DNA from: Hymenolepis diminuta
Taxonomy: Eukaryota > Platyhelminthes > Cestoda > Cyclophyllidea > Hymenolepididae
Direction: 5' to 3'
Length of the DNA stretch: 64,000 bases
Assembly (NCBI GenBank): GCA_900708905.1
Contig: CAADRB010000014.1
Location: forward strand, 337,550 to 401,549
Shown here: positions 25,201 to 33,180 of the stretch, piece by piece
How positions within the stretch are numbered: the first letter of the stretch is position 1
How the letters are laid out: every line of letters begins with the position of its first letter
Translations under genes and position numbers: made by a program
Notes under the pieces: generated by a model
What the model was told of the DNA's origin: nothing
What the model saw: the letters and a program-made list of their open reading frames with translations, nothing else
The model's database searches: none

Positions 25201-27660
25201 TACAGTGCGAATGATGAATAATGTACAGAAGAAAATTAAGGAATTAGAAATGTGGTAAAAATTATAGGCGAATCAAGATAATCCTTCAACGGAGATAGGA
25301 ATTAGGGTCACCTCAGACCAAATGGAAAACTAATTAGTTTTTTAGGCCTAAATTCCTATTAAATTAGCCGTCCTTTATTTGATTATTGGAGAAATGAGCC
25401 TAAGGTATGAGGTTTTGTGGTGCCAACGTTATGCTAGATAGAGGTTTTTATTTCATTCCTCTCTTCTTACACATCTGTTTGATGTTATCTCCTTTCACTC
25501 TTATTAGCTCTTCAAAATACCTACTCAGCTTGCAACTTGAATGCATCCTCTGCACACTATTTGGAGGGTCTGACCGCGGCTTTTATAAAAAACACTGCTG
25601 AGACATTTTCTGATGCAGCGGAGTTTATAAGACTGACCAGTGGTTTGAAATTCAATCCAAAATCTAATTCTCTCCGATGTGCGGTTCTTGAACAGGGGCT
25701 ACTTTACGACCTCAATTCACTACCTGTAATTCCACTTGTGGAGGGCTGGGATGCTTTTCTCGACAGCCCTATTTTCGCATATGAGTGGCTGAATCTTATG
25801 GTATGTCTCACTCCTTTATGTATTTATATTGAAGGAGAAGGGAGATTAGATTCCAACGTTTGGCTAAACTATAGCTCTTCATTACAAGAGTAATATGGTT
25901 GAGGGTAATTTTATGGAGAAAACTTAGGTGAAGTAGCAGGGAGAGACTACATTTTTTGTGAGTTTGGCTCCAGGTATCGTGACACATACTTCAGCCACGG
26001 ATACAACAATTGTCCTGTGAACGGTATATCTAGTTGTACTGGTTAAAGTAACCGGGAAATAAGTAGCATAATGTGGCTTTCTCGTCAGAGAAGCTCCGAG
26101 ATTTCACTCTTCTGCCATACTTGCCTCCAAAAGTGGCCACAAATCCTCCGAAATATTTTTATCCAGCTGAGACGATTGTTCCTTCTAGAAACTTGGAACT
26201 TATTTCTATTGTTAGTAATGTACTGCAACATCAAAATCCATTTAAGCAAATAGAAATAATGCAACATAGTGTCCAAGTTCCTCGTTTCAAAATAAATAAA
26301 ATATTTATTATTATTTCCCATTACAGACCAAAAAAGTTCTCAACTTTAAATTATGGGAAAGCATTCAAACACGTACAACGAGAAGGTTAGTTCACCTTTA
26401 AAAAGCATAGCAGTAGCAGTGAGAGCCATGGAATCAAACTTCATCCAAACTCTAATTAGTTTTTAAATTGGAAGTTCGATCAGACTTTCTCACCTTTTGG
26501 TCGTCTTCTAAATACGAAAAATCCGGATTACAAGATTTCATATGATTTCTCGCCATCCTTTTTTACACGCTTTTTATAAAACCTCTCTACTGGAATAGCA
26601 GACACTCGTTGCTTAATCTTTATCATGTATGCACGTTACATTAATGGGCTTTAGCTAGTAACTGTAAATATTTCTGTTATCAGTAGATGGAGTTTACTAA
26701 ATGTCACAACGGACATTTATCTACAATGATAGGTTATTTGAAAGCTTCTTAAAACGCTAAATTCTTAGCCACAGTGCCGAAACTACGTTTCTGAACTCGA
26801 TCTTTTGCGCTGTGATACCAACTATTTTCAGACGTTTGCAACTGTGACGGACTCCTCGATTCTATTGTTCCAGTGTATTCTTTCCCACATTTTCAGTCAT
26901 GAACGGACCGCTGAAACGATGGTGATTACCGGGTGATAACAGCCATCTCATGCATTATGAATGCAATATATTTAATTCACATGTGATTTCCGGGATAATT
27001 TCTTCTAAACTAAGGAACATTATCCTCTTTTTGCGTTTAGTTTGCCCTATCCCCAACCTTAGAACAAGCAAAACAGGCACTAGCCCTTGTCAAGACTTGG
27101 GTTTATTTGAGACCCAACGAGGAGGCTCTATGGACTCTGTTGGCCGCTGCACAACGTCTTTATGCTGGTCTTCAGGTTGTCAAGAAATATAAGGAGAAAG
27201 CCAAAGTCATGGAGAGTGGAATCAGCTGTCTTCAATCAGCCACTGCGGTCTGTCAACCCTGTCCCACATCTGAGGTAAATTTTGATCTTTTGAAGTATGG
27301 CTGATCTCTTGCTTCATCTGTGGCGGTTTTAAGGTGTTGGTCACTCTTTTTTCAGTAACTACCTTCCTTGCACTACTTCCTTGTATTGGACAGAATTAAA
27401 TGCGTTCGTTTAATCTGGTGTAAAAAGCTTTGATCACTGATTCACAACAATAAGGGAATAAGGTTTACTATGTTACCCATAGTATATTATTCTTATATTT
27501 TTTATAGATAATGACAAAGGAGCTTGTCAACTATACAAACGATGCCATTGTTAATGAGCAGGCTGTCTTTGAAATCCTGAAACCTCTCGTTCTACGCAGC
27601 GCGGTTTTCTTTCCGCATGTTCAGGGGCTTTCAGCGGCACTCAATCGTCTATGTAGTTGA
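10216..27660 (+). CDS. SKIC3: TPR protein, SKI3/TTC37-like scaffold of the Ski complex (28 exons, 1330 aa)
   Basis: SKI3 is the TPR scaffold that holds the SKI2 helicase and SKI8 and feeds mRNA to the cytoplasmic exosome. Exons: 10216-10302, 10374-10523, 10592-10680, 10720-10792, 10857-10971, 11868-12173, 13420-13697, 13741-13969, 14012-14219, 15347-15446, 15527-15564, 16956-17069, 17125-17218, 17278-17309, 17376-17494, 17577-17679, 17886-17984, 18059-18169, 18246-18553, 19245-19303, 19372-19428, 22641-22814, 22874-23015, 23098-23191, 24764-24897, 25508-25800, 27041-27274, 27508-27660. They sum to 3993 bases, 1330 codons plus TGA, and every phase agrees. The N-terminus (about residues 1-29, KECIKNAKESFQKCDYEKCL) resembles the start of animal SKI3, which fixes the start. 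TPR-type helical pairs recur throughout, e.g. AYQALKIAWDIAPG, GWEILGEAYMVRGNYGIALR, and FYPNDYRLWHDRGLLLQLGG. The length is shorter than human (about 1560). No catalytic domain is expected. Alternatives are other long TPR proteins; the family call is by recognition, not by search. All introns are GT-AG except intron 17. Confidence 0.78.
10972..11867 (+). other. SKI3-like gene, intron 5
   Basis: An 896-base intron (GTGAGC...TTTCAG). It contains a CT-rich tract at about 11620-11690, which creates three overlapping spurious open frames. Nothing else is seen. Confidence 0.7.
12174..13419 (+). other. SKI3-like gene, intron 6
   Basis: A 1246-base intron carrying a minus-strand tRNA-derived SINE at 12490-12632. 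A more GC-rich purine-rich patch at about 12880-13050 has no recognisable origin. Confidence 0.7.
12490..12632 (-). repeat. tRNA-derived SINE, best-preserved copy
   Basis: On the minus strand the head reads TATGCCCTAGTGGCACAGAGG. TGGCACAGAGG fits a pol III A box (TGGCNNAGNGG). About 35 bases on, AGAGGTCATGAGCTC is a degenerate B box. The body follows with CATCGGTGCATGCCCAGTGAG, TGGAATGGC and GACAGAATCCAATTTTCCCAC, blocks also present at 5384-5560 and 16415-16612. This combination of internal promoter and shared non-tRNA body defines a SINE family. Confidence 0.65.
14220..15346 (+). other. SKI3-like gene, intron 9
   Basis: A 1127-base intron (GTAGGT...TTTTTTTAG). No repeat family or coding relic was recognised. 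Confidence 0.6.
15565..16955 (+). other. SKI3-like gene, intron 11
   Basis: A 1391-base intron (GTCAGT...TTTCAG) containing the SINE copy at 16415-16612. Nothing else was recognised. Confidence 0.65.
16415..16612 (+). repeat. SINE copy, head partly deleted
   Basis: The head region (GTGCACCGATAGCGGAGCGG, TTAGAGGTTACGGTGCGCA) is shortened. The body blocks CTAGTGAGTGGAATTTCC, GTCAGAATCCAACTTTATCAC and GAAAACGCTTCCTAAATGG match the copies at 5384-5560 and 12490-12632. Confidence 0.6.
17985..18058 (+). other. Putative GC-AG intron (intron 17 of the SKI3-like gene)
   Basis: The exon 17 frame and the exon 18 frame can only be joined in phase if the donor is CTGAG|GCTAGT at 17984/17985, close to the GC-donor consensus AG|GCAAGT. 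The nearby GT choices (17988 and 17998) give phase 0 and run into a stop after the TTACTTAAG acceptor. The resulting junction reads HDEELR then IRVPKVFMNL. Confidence 0.65.
18554..19244 (+). other. SKI3-like gene, intron 19
   Basis: A 691-base AT-rich intron; no repeat or coding relic recognised. Confidence 0.6.
20604..22087 (+). mobile_element. Mariner-like element, copy 1 (dead, composite)
   Basis: The 5' end CAGGGTACGTAAAG...CTGAGG and the 3' end CTGATGCCTTACGCACTCTG are inverted repeats of each other. They match the ends of the copy at 48646-49875. A TA follows the 3' end. The inside carries transposase remnants with the order FHQDEKVNRRN, then GADVYGETIQTI, LQKDST, SSNLNPLDYYV and RSRFRTRIEW. 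It is about 250 bases longer than copy 2 because the region after TAATAGTGAGGG is present twice: a diverged version at about 21296-21470, then a second version from 21474. Frameshifts and stops make it non-functional. Confidence 0.75.
21453..21960 (+). pseudogene. Mariner transposase C-terminal remnant, copy 1
   Basis: The part from VTPQFVLQGFRVNPGADVY to the C-terminal RHIE is recognisable. A 4-base duplication (TTGGATGGATGG, near 21672) shifts the frame after KTQDWM. In the shifted frame the conserved HHHVTPNL and NPLDYY follow, with a TGA after NL and a TAA after MEDIN. The residue where the third catalytic Asp is expected reads Asn (SSNLNPLDY). Bases 21524-21896 are almost identical to copy 2. 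Confidence 0.75.
23192..24763 (+). other. SKI3-like gene, intron 24
   Basis: A 1572-base intron (GTAAGC...TTTTCAG) that contains an RTE-type LINE relic at about 23600-24375. No other element is recognised. Confidence 0.65.
23600..24375 (+). mobile_element. RTE-like LINE relic (3' end of the reverse-transcriptase ORF)
   Basis: From about 23637 one frame reads VNSFIYIFSS, then KGLTDDTV, a stop, IIKAKRQLVKFNTF, then IDPVLPFASS and NRLKDVQNTVRKMM. This is the order seen after the palm domain of RTE-type LINE proteins (the GGLxDEI, IxxAR, PVLxYGSE region). A shifted frame continues with DAEWVFDEDWV. A third (about 24184-24375) ends with a zinc-finger-like FLCPVDECYKNYC...H segment and TAA. Several stops and at least two frame changes mark it as dead. 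Confidence 0.6.
24898..25507 (+). other. SKI3-like gene, intron 25
   Basis: A 610-base AT-rich intron (GTTTAT...TTATTAG); nothing recognised. Confidence 0.6.
25801..27040 (+). other. SKI3-like gene, intron 26
   Basis: A 1240-base phase-0 intron. It includes an open frame at 26073-26390 with coding-like composition at its start (LPPKVATNPPKYFYPAET). It also includes an exon-like piece at about 26328-26385 (after CCCATTACAG, ending at GTTAGT) and repeat R3 copy a. The flanking exons join smoothly without them, so they are not included in the gene. Confidence 0.5.
26385..26600 (+). repeat. Dispersed repeat R3, copy a
   Basis: It shares ordered blocks with 36110-36320: AGTTCACCTT, AACTTCATC, TTTTTAAATT, CGATCAGA, then TCTCGCCATCCTTTTT or a close variant. 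The copies are diverged. Confidence 0.45.
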
Positions 27661-27743
27661 ACTGATATTTTCACTATATAATGTATTTGAAACATTTTTT
27701 GAAGTAAATATGTACTTGATGTAACAATGCTCTACTGAGTTTC

Positions 27744-27749
27744 AATAAA
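27744..27749 (+). terminator. AATAAA polyadenylation signal of the SKI3-like gene
   Basis: AATAAA lies 84 bases after the TGA at 27658-27660. Confidence 0.7.
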
Positions 27750-28359
27750 GGTTAAAATACAATTGGGTGATGCGATGTTCGACTTCACCTTGGGAATGAG
27801 ATACGTATCATGGCTTACCGTCAAGCGTATCGAGAGCTAAAACAATAATTCCTTTATTTTATAAGATTTGTTGCAATGCGGTAGATCACTCGTTTTGCAC
27901 ACTTGAAAGTTACATCCATATCATTAGTACAACTAACAAAAATTTCCCGTAGCCGTAATTAGCATAGGGCGCTAAAGAGTCATCAAGGCATCTGAGATAC
28001 AAATTTTTATTCAAATAGTTTAAGGAGAATGTATAGCAGAATATTTAACAAATTTACATAATCTCCAATAATATTGTGCTTAAATCAGAAACGAATTAAG
28101 GCTATATTAATGATTTATTCATATTGAGAAGACCATTTATTCGCGTGAGCATGTAAATATGCATAGAAAATGTAATATATAAAGTGCCATCAATATAACA
28201 GAATGTTTTAAGTCGCATTTAAATATTATTTAATATTATCTAAATATTTATTTAAAAATTAATTTTGGAAATCAAAGGTTTTATAGAACTGTGATAATGA
28301 AATTACATATTGTATTTTCACGGCATAAAGTCATTCAGCTTGTCCATTAGCCGCTACAT
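27750..28359. other. Intergenic spacer
   Basis: About 600 AT-rich bases between the SKI3-like gene and the copper chaperone gene on the same strand. Nothing recognised. Confidence 0.6.
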
Positions 28360-28375
28360 TCAGTCTTTCTGACAG
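28360..28375 (+). promoter_or_regulatory. 3' splice acceptor 9 bases upstream of the ATOX1-like start codon
   Basis: TCAGTCTTTCTGACAG ends at 28375; the ATG is at 28385. As in the two genes to the left, this suggests a spliced-leader site or a 5'-UTR intron. Confidence 0.45.
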
Positions 28376-28384
28376 TTGAAGGTC

Positions 28385-28678
28385 ATGTCGTTCAAAGTAA
28401 GCAGTAAATCTATATTAATGTTAGATTTGTTAAAGAAGGTTATTTTGTTGTAAGAGTTTTAAAAATGTTAATTTTAGACCTATAAGTTTGAACTCGAAAT
28501 GAGTTGTGAGGGATGTGCAAATGCTGCAAAGAGAGTTTTGGGACAACTCGGAAGTGACGTTTCTTCTGTGATTACAGATGTATCTACCAATACCGTGACA
28601 GTTTCCACCACTCTACCTGAAGAGACTATTTTGGATCAACTCAAAAAAACTACAAAACCAGTGAAAGCTATTCACTGA
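28385..28678 (+). CDS. ATOX1: ATX1/ATOX1-type copper chaperone (70 aa, two exons)
   Basis: This small cytosolic protein carries Cu(I) to the copper-transporting P-type ATPase of the secretory pathway. Exons are 28385-28396 (codes only MSFK) and 28478-28678; the 81-base intron is GTAAGC...TTTTAG, phase 0. The product is one heavy-metal-associated fold. The MxCxxC copper site reads MSCEGC at residues 12-17. It also has a conserved Leu/Gly stretch (VLGQLGSDV) and a Lys-rich end (LKKTTKPVKAIH) that corresponds to the KKTGK region of ATOX1, where a lysine replaces the hydrophobic residue of ATPase domains. The length matches the family (68-73 aa). An isolated HMA domain of a larger protein is unlikely because it has its own start, stop and poly(A) signal. 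Confidence 0.92.
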
Positions 28679-28836
28679 AAAATAGGTGCATTATCTCTTT
28701 AAATTATGAAACTTACATTCCAGTATCTCTCTAGTCTTCATAGTTTTTATAATGCGATTATGTCTTGGCCTGTCTCCCTAGGTCTGATTTCTTATATGCT
28801 TAATATTTGGTAATTGTGTCCGATTAATTTTTGTCA

Positions 28837-28842
28837 AATAAA
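28837..28842 (+). terminator. AATAAA polyadenylation signal of the ATOX1-like gene
   Basis: AATAAA lies about 160 bases after the TGA at 28676-28678. Confidence 0.65.
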
Positions 28843-28859
28843 ATATGTGATCTTATGTA

Positions 28860-31800
28860 CATTCAGAATATCTGACTCGTTTTTAATATTCTGTTAGTAG
28901 GATAGTTTCGTTAAACCGATAGATATATTTGTCGTTAACATCATCTCTTACTTACGAGAATTAGCATTTTCTCGTTGCTTGTCATGTTCACTTTTTTGAA
29001 TCTACTTTAGTAGTGGCATTTGCTCTGCCATAAGCTCACACACGAGAACTTATTTTCCCTACAAAGTATATCGTTTTTAATCGGGTGGCAATGAGGGTTG
29101 CTCATAATTACGAGATATTAGGAGTTAATCAGTAGAAATGGTGCTCGTCATAGATGCGAAGTCCCATCCCCATAAGAGCTTTCATCAGTTAATGTGTTGG
29201 AAACTGGCACGCCACATTGTCTCCACAAAGTGATTACCTTCCGTATGCTGTTGGTTTCATGTACTTTGCTATTCATACTTCTCCTATTATTAAGGCTAAT
29301 CGACATTAGTCTATGAGTGTCCATTGATTAGCAATGACGATTGATAGCATACTACGATAATATAATCTTAGATTGTTGAAGTGATGTGGCTTAGTGATAC
29401 ATAGCTAACTAAATCCAATAGGGGGAAGATCGAAGACCTATGACGCAAGCAGTGGTCACTTTTATTAAGATAGCACAATCGTTTAAATAGACTGAAATAT
29501 AGGGGAAACAATTGGTAGCCCTCTCTTACTGGCTTGAATCCTCATCGTAGTCTGTTCAATACATTTTGACCTAGTCAATTGTGATGTTCTGCCTTGTAAT
29601 TGCCGTTAGTCGTTAGTTATACTCTTACCTTCTTCAATTATGATCTGGTCTATTAGTTACAACAATATGGTAACCCTCAAATTGGTGACATAGCATGAGC
29701 TTTCCACTGCTACTAAACCAGGAGTCTGAAATAGCTCTAATCCCAAATAAAGTTACTTTTATAATCTGACTGAGTTGGGCAAAAAGGATGAAACAACTTT
29801 TCCCAAATCAGGCGAATAGAGTCTGGTGGACGAATGTTAGAAGGACAGCTAACAGCTCGAATTTCGGTGTCTACGTGCGTGGTTGGTAACTTAGAGAACA
29901 AAGTGAGTATTAGTTGAGAAATGTTGATAATGATGTTCTCAGCGCAATATGAGAATCAGGCTACATCGATTTGTTTAATTGGCTAAGCGTGGGGACGTTC
30001 GTCTCCTTTTCGAAAAATTTATTTTTACATAAAGGAGAAAATTTCATCTGAGAACAATTAATTAACTCGAGAATTAGGGAGTAGCTAAATCAATGAGTCC
30101 CAAGTTTTCCTACTCGAATGAAGAATAGAGGATGGGTACCCCTATTTTCCATGGATCTAACATCAAAGACAAACGCCACTTTCGCTTGAAACACTTTACT
30201 ACGGCAGCTCCTGAATGACAACCCATTACTAAAGATAAAGAAAGCCAAAATTGATGTGATTATAACCTTCATTTGTGGTCGGATTTTAAAGAGATTTATG
30301 AATTTACACTAACCAAATTGTTCATGACACCAGTGAGAGAAGTTCGGTTATTATTATCATACGGTGAGAATCAAACTAAGATCGAATCCGGGACATCGTA
30401 ATATACCATAGAAGAATACAATTTTTCCATTAAAATGATTAATCCATTTAAAAAGCTTAATTTTCCATTGCCATGTTCTATTTCAGTTCCTCTCTTTTTA
30501 CTATTGAGGGAGCGTGACTTATCTCTTGACCTTGCCGTCTTAGAAGCTTGAGCTGCACTTAAATAAGCTAAGTGTCGGATACCTATATAAGAACCGCAGA
30601 TTATATTAGATTCATTTGATGTAGGTGTCTAAAATCCAACTTTAGCAGTGACGCAGGCCTGTGCATAGTAAGTTCGTTTACTACACAAATTGGCAAACAG
30701 GCAAAGTGCCCAAGAGAATTTGGGGGGTTCTACACTTATGACAGTCTGGCTACCAGAGATGAGAAGTCGGAAGGATTATTTAGAGAGATTTAAACTGGAA
30801 CACGATTGGATACGAACGGGCAAGTCAACGGTCTAGCCAATCATTTATTCCAAGGCCATCACAGTATTAGACTGTGTGTGCTATATAGTTAAAATCGAAA
30901 AACGAAATATGGCGTTTGTATAAAGGTTAGATCTGCTGCGTGTTTAATTCGTATTTTAATACTGTAGCAGTTTTTCACAATTTATTTTAATGTGTTTGAA
31001 AGAAAAAAAACAAATGAATCAGAAATATCAGTAGAACAATAAATTTCTTTACAGATAATGTGGCAAATCAAAAGAGGTACATTCTTTCAACAATATTACC
31101 GTAATTTATGAGTGCCATTGAAAGCTCAATGAGTGCTTCTCGATAAGTTACTTTTCAGCTATTTTTTTTTGTTGTAAAGTCAAGAGAGCCGTATAAATGA
31201 TAGTGCACGCTGTGATTTTATTTAGCATGGACTAAATGACAACTTCAATAAAAATAAAATGGCTTGGTGTCGTTTATTTCAGAATGGCTTCGTTTGAATT
31301 GAATCGAAAATAGCTAAATTAAAGAATAACTATTTCTGTTAAAATGACAATCCTAGTAGTTCGAAGAGTTGTTACTGATTTACTGAAAATCAGTGAAAAA
31401 AGGGTAATCATTGAGCTTAATGTATGTTCTTTTATTCACTTATTAAAGTTTGTGTTTCTTATATTTTAAGAATTAGTTTCCATCTAGAGGCTACTCCTTT
31501 ATAATTGGCAAGATAATACCTCTGAGAAAGTAATAATTCAACTTAATATATTGATTATTTTAACGCATCCTCTTGTGTATTAAATTATCGTTGTTGCAAA
31601 TTTGCTTCATGGAACGTTATTAGATTTATTGCCAAAAGAGAAATATGCGAATTGTGAAAAAAGGCATCATATTCAATTAAAATTAAAACTTCGGCCACAG
31701 GATTATATCCCTTTTATCGTATTTGAATATCTTCAGATCTCTAGGAGAAAAATGGACTGTAAATGACAACATCAGAACAAAAGCCAAATATAGCAATTTC

Positions 31801-32520
31801 ATCTAGTTTTAAGGAAGATAATATCCTTAATCTTAAGGATTTTGGTATTAATTAACTCAGGAACATGCCTCACTACAATCAGTCAATGAATTCTGAAATA
31901 TATTTCCAATGTGACTTTTATTCAGCCAAAAAAGATATGATGTCTGCTTATGATTTTCAGTAAAGTTAAATTATTTAACTTCTAAAATATGTTATTAAAT
32001 AATTGAATATTACCTTGATTTATGCAGTAATCTTATAAAGGAGCGCATATATTTGTTAGTTGTATCTTTCTGGTAAGTGGAAAAAATATTTTTCATGGAA
32101 AATTTCCTAACTTCATAAAATCAAGTTTGAGGAATGACATTTTAAATAATACTCGCCTATTTATTAAAATATTTTATTCGGTATTAACAAATACTATTTA
32201 TGTTGACTAATTAGAATTCAATTCGAACAAATGTAATTTTTTTAAATAAAACTTAAAAAAGTTAATAATGCATTAAATTATTCCGCTAAGCTAATAATTG
32301 AGCCATTCAATGAGATATCTGAAATTGTTGAAGTGATCAACAATGCCTCCTGTAATATGTCAAAATAATTATATTTTTCATAGCACTACGGTTAAGATAA
32401 ATATTTCCTTGATTCTCAATGTTGTAGAAAAATAGCATTTTTATGAAATTTTCAAATGTCTTATTTGTTTAAGTAATCCCTCAAGCGTGTAGTTGTATTT
32501 GTTTGGTGTGCACGTGCTGA
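28860..32520. other. Intergenic region without recognised gene
   Basis: AT-rich, with somewhat more GC-balanced stretches near 29100-29900 and 30500-30850 that look like old insertions but match no family I know. No exon with both splice sites and coding sense was found. Confidence 0.5.
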
Positions 32521-32528
32521 ACTACTAT

Positions 32529-32591
32529 GTGATGTAGGCTGGGCGGTAGTCCGGTGGTGGTCTGATGTCTCTCTCTTGTTAGTCTGATTCT
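32529..32591 (+). pseudogene. Decayed fourth U14-like snoRNA copy
   Basis: In the same position relative to the next exon as the three intact copies, GCGGTAGTCCG, CTGATG and CTTGTTAGTCTGATT line up with their GCGGTTTCCG, CGATGATG and CTTGGAAGTCTGATC. The D box (CTGA, 32584-32587) is 24 bases from the acceptor at 32611. A weak C box (GTGATGT) is at 32529-32535. Both rRNA guides are damaged, so it is either a relic or a diverged snoRNA with a new target. Confidence 0.4.
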
Positions 32592-32663
32592 ACAGAACTA
32601 TGTCCTCACAGAAGCCTTGAAGTCTAAGCTGGTCAACTGGGTCAAAATGGTGCAACTAAGGTA

Positions 32664-32747
32664 AGAATGATGAAATTTGTTCCCATTCGCGGTTTCCGCT
32701 GAGGTAACCCGATGATGGTTTAATGCTTCCCTTGGAAGTCTGATCTT
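32664..32747 (+). ncRNA. SNORD14: U14 (SNORD14-like) C/D-box snoRNA, copy 1
   Basis: U14 binds 18S rRNA for its processing and guides one 2'-O-methylation. C box ATGATGA is at 32667-32673, D' CTGA at 32699-32702, C' CGATGATGG near 32711 and D box CTGA at 32740-32743. A terminal stem TAAGA/TCTTA flanks the C and D boxes. Domain A, CCATTCGCGGTTTC, is fully complementary to GAAACCGCGAATGG, the form near the 5' end of many invertebrate 18S rRNAs. Domain B, TTCCCTTGGAAGT before the D box, corresponds to the U14 box that pairs with the CCAAGG region of 18S. The snoRNA nearly fills its 113-base intron. Confidence 0.82.
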
Positions 32748-32825
32748 AATTGCATTCGTATTTATTTTTTCAGAGTCCTTGAGGTCTAGGCACGACGATT
32801 GAATTGGGATGATGTGGTTAAGGTA

Positions 32826-32911
32826 AGAATGATGAAAATTTTATTTCCATTCGCGGTTTCCACTGAGGTAACCCTGTGATGGTTCAATGCTTCCCTTGGA
32901 AGTCTGATCAA
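32826..32911 (+). ncRNA. SNORD14: U14 (SNORD14-like) C/D-box snoRNA, copy 2
   Basis: C box ATGATGA at 32829-32835 and D box CTGA at 32904-32907, in a 116-base intron (32823-32938). Both guides are unchanged from copy 1 (CCATTCGCGGTTTC and TTCCCTTGGAAGT). The C' region is changed to GTGATGG and the terminal stem is weaker (TCAATT after the D box). Confidence 0.8.
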
Positions 32912-33003
32912 TTTAACCTTTGGCGCTTATCTTTTTAGATTCCTTGAAATTTTCCCAGCTTTTCATGAAGCTTCTGCCGGTTCCTCTAACTTCGTAATGG
33001 TAA

Positions 33004-33088
33004 GCACGATGAAAATTTTTTTCCCATTCGCGGTTTCCGCTGAGGTAGCCCAGTGATGATTTAATGCTTCCCTTGGAAGTCTGATCTT
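33004..33088 (+). ncRNA. SNORD14: U14 (SNORD14-like) C/D-box snoRNA, copy 3
   Basis: C box ACGATGA (one change from the consensus) at 33006-33012, C' GTGATGA and D box CTGA at 33081-33084, in a 112-base intron (33000-33111). Both guides are identical to copy 1, so selection appears to act on all three copies. Confidence 0.8.
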
Positions 33089-33180
33089 CACATTTATTTC
33101 TCTCATTTTAGAATTTGCATTCACGAGGCGATTGTTCTTTTGATAAAAAAATAAATTTTCGTTTTCAATGTGCCTTGGTC

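Larger units (their letters stand above)
32612..33180 (+). ncRNA. Non-coding host transcript of the U14 snoRNA array (partial)
   Basis: Exons 32612-32660, 32774-32822, 32939-32999 and one starting at 33112 are separated by three GT-AG introns of 113, 116 and 112 bases, each holding one snoRNA. The first two exons are both 49 bases and related (CCTTGAAGTCTAAGC versus CCTTGAGGTCTAGGC), so exon plus intron was duplicated as a unit. All three frames of exon 2 contain stops, so the host is not protein-coding. Start and 3' end could not be placed. Confidence 0.65.

Noticed and set aside
26073..26390. Frame starting SSEKLRDFTLLPYLPP, possibly an extra exon of the SKI3-like gene
   Set aside because: The preceding AG (GGGAAATAAGTAG) has no pyrimidine tract, and exons 26 and 27 join in phase without it.
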